In this document: one piece after another, positions 25,901-33,495 of the stretch | Numbering within the stretch: the first letter of the stretch is position 1 | Layout: each line of letters opens with the position of its first letter | DNA from: an uncultured Pseudomonadota bacterium | GTDB lineage: Bacteria > Myxococcota_A > UBA796 > SXON01 | Length of the DNA: 64,000 nt | Direction: 5' to 3' | Assembly: GCA_903900265.1 (NCBI GenBank) | Contig: CAIUMM010000040.1 | Location: 1 to 64,000, forward strand | Position numbers and translations under genes: made by a program | The notes under the pieces: generated by a model | Database searches by the model: none | Told to the model about the DNA's origin: nothing | Seen by the model: only the letters and a program-made list of their open reading frames with translations

Positions 25901-28659
25901 ACACCGAGCTGAAGCTGGACAGCGGGACCCGGCGTTGGTGGTGGGCAAACTGGGATGCATCGGTAGACCAGACGCCCCGCGCCCAGATGCCGACGCCGTT
26001 GGTGCTCGACCTCCCCGAGAGCGCGTCCGTCGACGCGGACGTCACCGTGAACACGAAGGCGCCGTATGCCGGTCGCGTATTGTGGACGGTGGAGGCGGAT
26101 TCGGTGATTCGCAGCGAGTGGGTCGACGTGACCGCAGGCCCGATCTCGTGGACCTTCCCCGTAGACAGCTTCCGGCCGAATGTGTACGTGTCGGCGTTGC
26201 TCGTGAAGGATCCGCATCTGGAGTCCCAGGCTGCGTTTATGCCGGACCGAGCCTTCGGCGTCGCCAACCTGCGCATCGTGCCCAAGCAGTTCACGCTGCC
26301 GCTCAAGCTGACGGTACCCAATGAGGTTCGCCCTCAAAACAACCTCACGGTTCAGGTCGACACCGGACCGCTTCAGGAGCCCGGCTTCGTCACCATCGCC
26401 GCGGTGGACGAAGGCATCCTCTCGTTGACGAAGTTCGCCGATCCCGACCCGGCGCTCGCGATCTTCGCGCGCCGTGCCCTCGGGGTCACCAGCTACGAGA
26501 CCGTAGGTTGGACCTTGCTCTCCCAGCCCGGTGGCGCGGGACGTCGAACCGGCGGCGACGCCTCCGGCGCCGGCAAGCGCGTGCAGATGGTGCGCCCGGT
26601 AGCGCTGTGGAGCGGCGTCATCCCGGTGCCGACCAGCGGAAAAGTCACGGTTACCCTGCCTGTTCCGAGCTACCGCGGCTCATTGCACGTGATGGGCGTC
26701 GCGACCACCCGCTCGCGCATGGGCCACGCCAGCGCCGAGGTCGCGGTTCGTGACCCGTTGACGCTGATGGCGACGCTGCCGCGCTTCCTGACCGTAGGAG
26801 ACGTCGCGCAGGTGCCCGTGCAGATCACCAACCTCACCGGCAGCGCTCAAGACGTGCAGGTGCAGATGAACGTGACCGAAGCCAGCTCTGAAGCCGACCT
26901 CGCGTATGTGGACGTCAGCGGCCGCAGCCCCGCGATCGCGCTTGGTGGCGCTCAGACCGGGCGTCTCAAGCTGGCTGCCAACGCAACCGGCACGCTGGTG
27001 TTCCAGTTGGCCGGGCGCTCCGGCCCGGGCGCCGCTCGCGTCGACATCAAAGCGACCGCCGGCAAAGAGGTCTCCACTGACCACTTCGACGTCCCCGTCG
27101 AGCTCGCCGATCCCGAAGCCACCGAGACCGTTCGCATCCCGCTGGGCTCCTCCCCCGCGTCGCTGCAGAGCGCGCTCTCCGGATGGAAGCCCGGCACCGA
27201 GCAGACCCAGGTTTGGGTGACCACGAACCCCTACGCGCAGGCGTTCGCGCATCTGCGTCACCTCATCCATTACCCCTACGGATGCATCGAGCAGACCTCT
27301 TCGAGCGCGCGGCCGCTGCTGTACGCACGGGAGCTGATCAGCAAGGCCGCACCGAGCTCGGTGCGCGGCCAGCAGATCGAAGCGATGGTGCAAGCAGGGA
27401 TCGATCGCGTGCTCGGCATGCAGACCCCGTCGGGCGGGTTCTCGTACTGGCCGGGTGGTCAGGAGCCGGTGGTGTGGGGCAGCGCCTACGCCGTCCACTT
27501 CCTGCTGGACGCCCACCAAGCCGGGTACAGTGTACCGAAGGCAGACCTCGATGACGCCGTCCGCTGGCTGGGTCAAGAGCTGGATCGCAGCCACAACAGC
27601 GACGATGACCGGGCGTACGTGCATTACGTGCTCGCACGCGCCGGTCAGCCTCAGATGGCCGCCGCCCAACGGCTGCTGGACAGGCTCGTCCCCGCGTCTA
27701 CCCGAGACGAGACGATCTACGAGCTGCAAGCAGCGATCTGGCTTGCTGGCGACCACCGCTACGAGAGCGCGCTGAAGCACCCCAACACCAAGCTGAACGC
27801 CAAGCGCGCGAACGATTGGACGTTCTGGTCTGGGCTCCGCGAGCGCGGCTTCCAGCTCGCGATCTTTCGCGATCTGTTCGGCACCGACGCCGCGGGCCAG
27901 CCGCTCGCGAACGCCGTGGCCGCCGGCTTGACCGGCGCGGCGAACAGCGACTCGTACACCACGCAGGAGCTGGCGTGGGGCCTGACCGGGCTGGCCAAGT
28001 CGATGAGCACCGCCGCCGAAGACATCAGCGCGACGCTCACCGCCGGCGGCGCGGTGCAAAAGCCCACCGCGCCCAACAGCGGGATCTGGCTGCTCGCGCG
28101 GCCCACGTTGCTCCCAAGCGGCGTCAGCGTCCAGGGCAAGGCTGGACAGTTCGCGGTGGTGACCACCCGCGGGAACCGCATCTCCGGCCCGAAGCTTTGG
28201 GGCGGAGAGGGCATCACGATCACCCGCAAGTGGAAGGACGCCTCGGGAGCGGACGTCAATCCCGCGGCGTTGTCGCTGGGCACGCTGTTCTACGTTGACA
28301 TCACCGTGCAGAACACCACGCACGCCGAGCTGCAAAACATCGCCCTCACCGACCGCATCCCGGCGTCCTGGGAGATCGAGAACCCCCGACTGGGTCGCGG
28401 CGCGCTGCCCGAGTGGGCGGATCCGGACAGCTTGTGGGCCACGGACAACCTGAACGTACGCGACGACCGCGTGGAGCTGTTTGGCACGCTGCCAGCGACC
28501 GACGCCGTGCACGTGATCTACGCGGTGCGCGCCACCTTCGCGGGCACGTTCCGCCTGCCGGACGTGAGCGCCGAGGCGATGTACAACCCGACCCTCTGGG
28601 CGCGCAGCCCGGGCGGACCGGTGATCGTCGAAGGCCCTTGGGCGGGCAACGTGTTGTAG
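22963..28659 (+). CDS. Bacterial alpha-2-macroglobulin lipoprotein (YfhM type)
   Basis: An 1898-residue periplasmic protease trap. The signal ends in a lipobox (VALLGC, C29). MG-type beta-sandwich domains follow; ALWTERGVYRPGDTAHLAVL and FNVEEFVPERLRV are typical of bacterial A2M. The thioester motif is intact: YGCIEQTS with C1441, preceded by the MG7/CUB region and followed by an alpha/alpha toroid (GGFSYWPGGQEPVVWGSAYA). A C-terminal receptor-like domain with an adhesin-like DITVQNTTHAEL segment ends the protein. In the family, cleavage of a bait region triggers thioester attack on the protease. The start ATG 22963 has CGAGGT upstream. It is 7 bp from pbpC, the pairing known from E. coli yfhM-pbpC. 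Confidence 0.97.
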   Translation: MSLSVRSLMYSLTAASLTAASLSVALLGCSGGTSSSISDVLTPDAPMPADVQELAFAFRTRGPDGALPASLAFHANLPIFKAGSVGKPPPEGTEIVLDPPVAGTLSVEDRTSVVFTPSEPLRPDTTYKVRLAKIGGAESFAWMKDWKERNAEFTTPAFALLRAAVTGWDAKKSSATISVAFSGPVDAQDVAQHIDLRSSKRVLRPVVEAGDTANVVNLVLSGPELGLSEGDDLDLTLSEGVALSNDTTGNAPTAPAKTVRVVLAEPGPVVSLAAVKMREGMNGFYVDVYCDDEAVTEKRWFWDRETYEEYRISTRCALDEASIAHQVHVSVDGKDTPISVSASDTGFRVFGAFPFGQLTLRIDPGARTLDGGVFNTAVDKTLDVPHRAPRIDFASQGRYLPHSAWTSLAVQHTNLPAVRLTVRHVPEENVIFWMSGAEPADARTANVELCTDIALSAPMDERTTSWIDVGSLLPDASSGVYEIALQQVDPAPEDPNSAEDDDDASDTGHRWRAPAQFANAQAVSRILLTDMHLVAKVNSADATHGWATSVDVWTIDVHTNQAVSGANVSLVRPSGQVVGKCSTGGDGHCVVELPADGVDPTEPMALIARNGKDYTYLKFSDLKLQVPQDTAGDTGVEAPYRAALWTERGVYRPGDTAHLAVLVRGADHLAPSPALPMALRLYDPTGKELRKQVVDANEAGLASWDIAFGDWATTGSYRVAAEIGGKVAGTVGFNVEEFVPERLRVTATPTADNALATDVAKVDVQGDWLFGGAAAGSRVELGCQIAPGAFTAKGMTDYHFGPTVVDGESAPRPITLGTAEGTLDEAGHAQLTCPTAAGASGLSGPGTLVARAAVFEGDSGRTTVSEAKVAVHPERAYVGLRGPQKVQVGHAMTVDGVVVDWNGKPVPGTSKVELSLLRLEEEIGWVWDYESNESVYRRTPRRAKEASMAVVATDGVFHAELTPNEDAAGWIVVAKFGKSNTELKLDSGTRRWWWANWDASVDQTPRAQMPTPLVLDLPESASVDADVTVNTKAPYAGRVLWTVEADSVIRSEWVDVTAGPISWTFPVDSFRPNVYVSALLVKDPHLESQAAFMPDRAFGVANLRIVPKQFTLPLKLTVPNEVRPQNNLTVQVDTGPLQEPGFVTIAAVDEGILSLTKFADPDPALAIFARRALGVTSYETVGWTLLSQPGGAGRRTGGDASGAGKRVQMVRPVALWSGVIPVPTSGKVTVTLPVPSYRGSLHVMGVATTRSRMGHASAEVAVRDPLTLMATLPRFLTVGDVAQVPVQITNLTGSAQDVQVQMNVTEASSEADLAYVDVSGRSPAIALGGAQTGRLKLAANATGTLVFQLAGRSGPGAARVDIKATAGKEVSTDHFDVPVELADPEATETVRIPLGSSPASLQSALSGWKPGTEQTQVWVTTNPYAQAFAHLRHLIHYPYGCIEQTSSSARPLLYARELISKAAPSSVRGQQIEAMVQAGIDRVLGMQTPSGGFSYWPGGQEPVVWGSAYAVHFLLDAHQAGYSVPKADLDDAVRWLGQELDRSHNSDDDRAYVHYVLARAGQPQMAAAQRLLDRLVPASTRDETIYELQAAIWLAGDHRYESALKHPNTKLNAKRANDWTFWSGLRERGFQLAIFRDLFGTDAAGQPLANAVAAGLTGAANSDSYTTQELAWGLTGLAKSMSTAAEDISATLTAGGAVQKPTAPNSGIWLLARPTLLPSGVSVQGKAGQFAVVTTRGNRISGPKLWGGEGITITRKWKDASGADVNPAALSLGTLFYVDITVQNTTHAELQNIALTDRIPASWEIENPRLGRGALPEWADPDSLWATDNLNVRDDRVELFGTLPATDAVHVIYAVRATFAGTFRLPDVSAEAMYNPTLWARSPGGPVIVEGPWAGNVL
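22993..23022 (+). repeat. 15-bp in-frame tandem repeat in the A2M signal peptide
   Basis: TCGCTCACCGCCGCC is present twice (22993-23007, 23008-23022), with a third diverged start. It encodes SLTAA-SLTAA-SLSVA within the hydrophobic core of the signal. Gain or loss of a copy would alter the signal length by five residues. Confidence 0.85.
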
Positions 28660-28666
28660 CGCGCCG

Positions 28667-30967
28667 GTGAGCACGACCCCGAACACCGTTGGAAGGAGCG
28701 TTGTCGTCGCGTACGCGCTCTGGCCGCTGCTGCTGATGAGCGCGTGGCTGGTTCCCTTGCCGGACGCCTTGTCGCGGCAAGGCTCCAGCGAGATTCGATA
28801 CACCGACGGCTCGGCGGCGTATCTGACGCTCTCGGACGACGAGCAGTGGCGCGTACCCGTGCCCCTCGACGAGGTCGATCCCAGCTACCTATCGGCGCTG
28901 ATCGCGATCGAGGACGAGCACTTCTATCTGCATCCGGGCGTCGATCCTCTCGCGGTCGTACGGGCTGCTGCGCAAAATGCGACCCGGGGCACGGTGGTGA
29001 GCGGGGCCAGCACGCTGACCATGCAGGTGGCGCGCATGAGCGAACCCCGCTCCCGCACGCTGCTCAGCAAGGCCATCGACGCGCTTCGGGCCACGCAGAT
29101 CGAGCTCCGCCAATCGAAGCAAGCGACCCTGCAGCAATACGTCGCGTCGATCCCCTTCGGGCGCAACATTCAGGGCGTAGAGGCGGCTTCGCTGTGGATG
29201 TTCGGGCACACCGCAAAAGCGTTGTCCCCCGCGGAGATCGCTACGCTGCTGGCGATCCCGCAAGACCCGAACGACCGTTTCCCCTCCCCCGCTCATGAGC
29301 CGGTGTTGACCCGCGCGCGAAACGCCATCGCCGCACGCCTGTGGAGCGCCGCGCCCGAGACGCTCGAAGGCGTGATCCGGTCTCCTACGCCCACCAGCTT
29401 TACCAAGGTCCCTCGGGACATTCCTCACGCCGCGACCTACCTGTGGCGGCGCGCCCCCAGCGACCGTCGCGTCGTAAACTCCACCTTGGAGCGGGGCGTG
29501 CAGCGCGTCGCCGATCGGGTGCTCAGCGGCGCATCCGACCGCCTGCACAGCAGCGGCATCCACAACGGCACGATCATCGTCATCGAGCACGCCAATGGCC
29601 GGGTGCGCGCGCTCGCGGGCCTCGACGGGCTCGGGAGCTGGCCTGGCTCGCAGATCGCGCCTTTTGACGAGCCGCGCTCACCGGGCTCGGCGTTGAAGCC
29701 CGTGCTCTACGCCCTCGCGATCGACAAAGGCCTGACCCGACCGGCGAGCCTCGTGCCGGACGTGCCGGCCCACTATGGAGCCTATAGCCCCGAAAACTAC
29801 GACCACGGCTGGGTCGGCATGGTGCGCATGGAGGAGGCGCTGTCGCGGTCGTTGAACGTCCCGTTCGTCAACCTGTTGTCTCGCTTCGGCGTAGAGCCGT
29901 TTCTGGGAGCGCTGCGGGCCAACGGCGTACGTCACCTCGCGGACACGCCGGGGCACTACGGGCTCTCGGCGGTGGTCGGCGGCGTGGAGATCACGCCGCT
30001 CGAGCTCGGCCAACTGTACACGGCGATCGCGGAAGATGGACGCATCCGGCCGTTGACGGTGTACACCGACGAGCGGCTGGGTACGCCGACGCGGCTCTGC
30101 TCAGAGGGCGCCGCCTGGTTGACGCGCCAGACGCTGAGACTGCGGGACCGGCCCGACTTCCCGGCGCGGGCAAACCTCGCGGACGTCCCCCTGCAAATCC
30201 ACTGGAAGACAGGGACAAGCTTTGGAAACCGGGATGCGTGGGCGGTAGGATCCGGGGAGCGCTACACGGTGGTGGTCTGGCTGGGCAACTTCAATCAGAC
30301 GCCCGCGACCGCGCTCGTCGGCGGCGAGAGCGCCGCCCCCTTGCTGTTCGACACCCTCGAAGCGCTGCACGACGGCCTAAAAACCAGCGACAACGCCCCG
30401 AGTGAGGTCGAGCAGGTCGACGCCTGCGCGCTGTCGGGCGAGCTCGCCGGGCCGGACTGCCCGCACGCCCGCATCTACTCCCTCGCCGGGCGGGCTCCGC
30501 ACACGCGCTGCGCGCTTCATGTGCGCGCGTGGGTCGCGGATGACAAACGGGTGGGTCCATCCTGCCCCGCCGGCACCCCGACCGGCACGGAGGCGAGCTT
30601 CGTGCAGTGGCCTTCGAACGTGGCCCGCTACCTCAGCGACCGCTTGACCACAGAGGCGGCCGTGCCGGAGTGGGCGGAGGGATGCACGCCCGGCTCGGGA
30701 CGCGCGCCGCGCATCATCTCCCCAGGCGACACCGAGGAGATCGTGCTGATCCCCGGCTTATCTCCCGACCAACAAGAGGTCGCGTTGGAGGCCGAGGGCG
30801 AGGGCGAGCTGGTCTGGTACGTCGACGGCGCGCTGCTGGCGCGGGGGCAACCCCACGAGCGCCAGTGGTGGACCCCGGCGCCGGGAAAGCACACCATCGC
30901 CGTCATGGACGCCAGCGGCTCCACGACCGAACGCACCATTGGCGTTCACGAAGCGATGCCGAACTAG
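28667..30967 (+). CDS. pbpC: Penicillin-binding protein 1C (bifunctional transglycosylase/transpeptidase)
   Basis: A 766-residue class A PBP. One N-terminal membrane anchor (residues 9-30) precedes the GT51 transglycosylase with catalytic Glu 82 in IAIEDEHFYLHPGVD, and GASTLTMQVARM. The transpeptidase has SxxK in GSALKP (S341, K344), SLN in LSRSLNVPFVN and a KTG motif in HWKTGTSFGNRDAW. The last ~150 residues form the PBP1C-specific C-terminal domain (PRIISPGDTEEIVLIPG ... LVWYVDGALL). It makes and crosslinks glycan strands, in this family probably for local repair. The GTG at 28667 starts 7 bp after the A2M stop, so the two are co-expressed, matching the view that A2M guards wall breaches that PBP1C repairs. 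Confidence 0.97.
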   Translation: MSTTPNTVGRSVVVAYALWPLLLMSAWLVPLPDALSRQGSSEIRYTDGSAAYLTLSDDEQWRVPVPLDEVDPSYLSALIAIEDEHFYLHPGVDPLAVVRAAAQNATRGTVVSGASTLTMQVARMSEPRSRTLLSKAIDALRATQIELRQSKQATLQQYVASIPFGRNIQGVEAASLWMFGHTAKALSPAEIATLLAIPQDPNDRFPSPAHEPVLTRARNAIAARLWSAAPETLEGVIRSPTPTSFTKVPRDIPHAATYLWRRAPSDRRVVNSTLERGVQRVADRVLSGASDRLHSSGIHNGTIIVIEHANGRVRALAGLDGLGSWPGSQIAPFDEPRSPGSALKPVLYALAIDKGLTRPASLVPDVPAHYGAYSPENYDHGWVGMVRMEEALSRSLNVPFVNLLSRFGVEPFLGALRANGVRHLADTPGHYGLSAVVGGVEITPLELGQLYTAIAEDGRIRPLTVYTDERLGTPTRLCSEGAAWLTRQTLRLRDRPDFPARANLADVPLQIHWKTGTSFGNRDAWAVGSGERYTVVVWLGNFNQTPATALVGGESAAPLLFDTLEALHDGLKTSDNAPSEVEQVDACALSGELAGPDCPHARIYSLAGRAPHTRCALHVRAWVADDKRVGPSCPAGTPTGTEASFVQWPSNVARYLSDRLTTEAAVPEWAEGCTPGSGRAPRIISPGDTEEIVLIPGLSPDQQEVALEAEGEGELVWYVDGALLARGQPHERQWWTPAPGKHTIAVMDASGSTTERTIGVHEAMPN

Positions 30968-30973
30968 TCGGCG

Positions 30974-31645
30974 TCAGCCCCGAGCCCACCAGCGGCCCTG
31001 ATGAAAGGCGTAGCGATGCGGCGGCTCCACGGCGTCCGGCGACGGATGGTCCGGATCGCCCGGCAAAAGCACAAAGTGCGTGCCATCAGGCTCGATATGG
31101 TAGGCGGGGCAGCACGGGATGATGCGCCGCGGGGCGTCCAACACCGCCTGCACGGCCCGGGCCTCACGCAGCTCCCACAGCGTACGCAGCGTCGGAGGTG
31201 CGGCCGGCAAGGTACCGGCTTCAATGCGCGCAAGCGCGTCTGGGATCAGGAACCACCCGCCACGCGAGGCTTCCACCCCGTCGATGCGCGGCTCGATGCC
31301 CTCAGGCACCCGTGCCACAAAGAACAGCGTGTCAAAGCGGCGCGGTTCGGCGGCGGGCGTGATCCACCGCGCGTAGGGCCGCAGCTCCTCGATCGCCAGC
31401 GTGACGTTGGCCTCCTCCGCAAGCTCACGGATGCCCGCGGTCCAAAACGCACGCGGCACCCGATCGTCCGGCGAGACACCGCCATCGTCATCTTCCGGGT
31501 CGACTCGACCGCCCGGAAAAACCCAAGCCGAAGGCATAAAACCTACTGCACGACTGCGCTCCTGAAGCCACACCTCAGGCCCAGCGTCGCTGTCCCGGAG
31601 CAGCACGATGGTCGCGGCCAACCGCGGCGGGGTCGGGGTGGTCAT
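30974..31645 (-). CDS. Nudix hydrolase, NUDT19/acyl-CoA diphosphatase-like
   Basis: A 223-residue Nudix protein. The Nudix box is split by an insertion: FPGGRVDPEDDD, then about 15 extra residues, then RELAEEANVTL, which supplies the REXXEE metal ligands. This long insertion between the glycine and the REXXEE, and the RRFDTLFFVARVPEG segment, resemble the NUDT7/NUDT19 group that cleaves CoA derivatives. N-terminus RLAATIVLLRDSDAGPEVWL is a standard Nudix strand. It converges tightly on pbpC (6 bp between stops). Its ATG overlaps the stop of the upstream lipoprotein gene (ATGA). Substrate is inferred only from the insertion pattern. Confidence 0.88.
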   Translation of the reverse strand: MTTPTPPRLAATIVLLRDSDAGPEVWLQERSRAVGFMPSAWVFPGGRVDPEDDDGGVSPDDRVPRAFWTAGIRELAEEANVTLAIEELRPYARWITPAAEPRRFDTLFFVARVPEGIEPRIDGVEASRGGWFLIPDALARIEAGTLPAAPPTLRTLWELREARAVQAVLDAPRRIIPCCPAYHIEPDGTHFVLLPGDPDHPSPDAVEPPHRYAFHQGRWWARG

Positions 31646-33495
31646 TGCCAGCGCACCTCGGACCGCCCTGCGTCGAGGTCGATCCGCGCCGCAGCGTCGG
31701 AGTCGGTGAGCGGGAGCAACATGCCTTCGCGGCGCTCGGTGTCGTCCCAGCCGCCGCCGGTCGGCCCCGCAAAATACTCAAACGCCGCCGGCCGCCCCGG
31801 GAACACCAGCGCGGCGTCGGTCGTGGTGTCCTGATTGGTGTCGACGCCCTTCACAGTCAACAACCCCGCGTCCACCGAGAGCAAGAATTGATCCCCGTCC
31901 GTCGCAGGCCGCGCGCCGGACACGATGAGGAAGCTGACCGCACCGGTGTCGCTGAGGTAACGGACGTCGCTTTGGGCGCGCCCCTGCTGCGGTCCCGAGT
32001 GGCTCCCGTCGACCGTCCAGGTCGCGCTGCCCGAGTCAAAGGTGATCGTCCAGGTCTCGGTGACCGTGACGCCACCACAGGTGGAGAACGATGCTTGTTC
32101 GCCGGAGTAGCTGTCAATCCAGAGCGACACATCCGAGGTCGCGCCCAGATCGTTGAGCGAGGCGTACGAGACGGTGGTGTCCCAAATCTGGTTGGGGCCG
32201 TGCGGACCGCGCAGGTCGACCACGGCGCAGCCGGTGGACCCATCCAGCTGGAAAACATAGCCGTCCCCGGTCGATACCGCGACGGCAGGCACGCGGGGAC
32301 GTGCGCCCCAGGTGGTCTCGCGCTGTTGCCAAACGCTGCCGATGCTCGCCGCGAGGCCGCTCACCGGCGATCCGAGGAAAACCCCCTCGACCTCTGGGGT
32401 GATCGGGTTCGGATCCACCGGAAGATCGGCGTAGAGGTCGTACACGTCGACCCGGAGCAATCCCAACGGGGCGATGAACAAGTGCGAAAACGAGACGCCC
32501 GCTTCGTCGACGCCGCTGCTGACCGCAACGTCCAACACCGCCGCCGCCGCCGGCACAGGGACGCCCACTTCCAGCGTATCGAGGTAAACCCGGTGCACCT
32601 GCGATAGCCGGGTGTCCGACACAAACAACGTAGGCACACCCTCTACATCGGCGTATGCCATGCGACCCGCGCCGCTCCCGCTCTCAAACCGCACGCCCGG
32701 CAAGGCCGCGCCGGTGACGGCATTCCATGCCCACAAGCCGCTACCGGTCGCGTCCGAGTAGCTGCCGTACACCACGCCGTCGGCGATCAGCAGGTCGGCG
32801 ACGATCGCGTCGGTAGGGATCTCGACCAGCCCGGTGTCGGTCCGGATATCGAAGCGATCTCCCGCGGTGGCCGTCCCGGACAGCGTGAAGCCAAGCTCGC
32901 CGTGATCGGTCCAATAGGCGACGTCGGGCGCCGGCTCTTTGGTCTGCGGCCCAGAGGCGGTGCCTTCGACCCACCAGCGCGCGCCGTCGTAGCTGATCGA
33001 CCAATCCTCAGTGGTGGTAAAGCCGTCCCGAACGCCGACATCAAAAAGCGCGGCGTCGTCGCCGCTGCCGTCGACGTCGTTGAAGCCCGATCCGCCCGCA
33101 ACAGCGGGCTGGAGCACCGGTTGGCCCTCGTCATCCACGCTATACCAAGGAATGCGCACCACGCTGGAGTGCGCGGTGTCGGTCGCCCACACCATCGTTG
33201 AGCCATCCGCAGCGACGTTGACTTCGACGTCGCCTAACAGTCGATCGACGCCGGTCGCCAGCGACGGTGTGCGCAGGAAGCTGGCCGCCTCGGACAAGGT
33301 GAGCAATCGCCCGGACTTCAAGTCCACCGGAACAATCGAGCCCGAGCGCTGGTTCGCGACGACGCCTACCGGATCGTCGAAGACGCTCGTCCCGCCTGGG
33401 ATGACCGCCGCGGCGATCGGCCCGTCAAAGTGCAGGAGGATGCCCGTAGGATCAGAGCATCCCACCAGCGAGGACAAAGCAAGGGAGAGGATCAT
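31642..33495 (-). CDS. Large secreted lipoprotein, probable beta-propeller
   Basis: A 617-residue lipoprotein of unknown function. Signal MILSLALSSLVGC has its lipobox cysteine at residue 13. The rest is all-beta in appearance: repeated VDLKSGRLLTLSEAASFL, FVSDTRLSQVHRVYLDT and VFQLDGSTG elements like quinoprotein/YncE propeller blades. Two inserted domains resemble each other: one has FTTTEDWSISYDGARWWVEG ... GPQTKEPAPDVAYWTDHGELGF, the other VTVTETWTITFDSGSATWTVDG ... GPQQGRAQSDVRYLSDTGAVSF, so a ~75-residue module is duplicated. The ATG overlaps the upstream lipoprotein stop as TGATG. Together with that gene and the Nudix gene it forms an overlapping three-gene operon. Confidence 0.8.
   Translation of the reverse strand: MILSLALSSLVGCSDPTGILLHFDGPIAAAVIPGGTSVFDDPVGVVANQRSGSIVPVDLKSGRLLTLSEAASFLRTPSLATGVDRLLGDVEVNVAADGSTMVWATDTAHSSVVRIPWYSVDDEGQPVLQPAVAGGSGFNDVDGSGDDAALFDVGVRDGFTTTEDWSISYDGARWWVEGTASGPQTKEPAPDVAYWTDHGELGFTLSGTATAGDRFDIRTDTGLVEIPTDAIVADLLIADGVVYGSYSDATGSGLWAWNAVTGAALPGVRFESGSGAGRMAYADVEGVPTLFVSDTRLSQVHRVYLDTLEVGVPVPAAAAVLDVAVSSGVDEAGVSFSHLFIAPLGLLRVDVYDLYADLPVDPNPITPEVEGVFLGSPVSGLAASIGSVWQQRETTWGARPRVPAVAVSTGDGYVFQLDGSTGCAVVDLRGPHGPNQIWDTTVSYASLNDLGATSDVSLWIDSYSGEQASFSTCGGVTVTETWTITFDSGSATWTVDGSHSGPQQGRAQSDVRYLSDTGAVSFLIVSGARPATDGDQFLLSVDAGLLTVKGVDTNQDTTTDAALVFPGRPAAFEYFAGPTGGGWDDTERREGMLLPLTDSDAAARIDLDAGRSEVRWQ

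Noticed and set aside
26680..28803. 707-codon frame antisense to the A2M gene
   Set aside because: Same mirror effect; true gene on the other strand has clear A2M domains.
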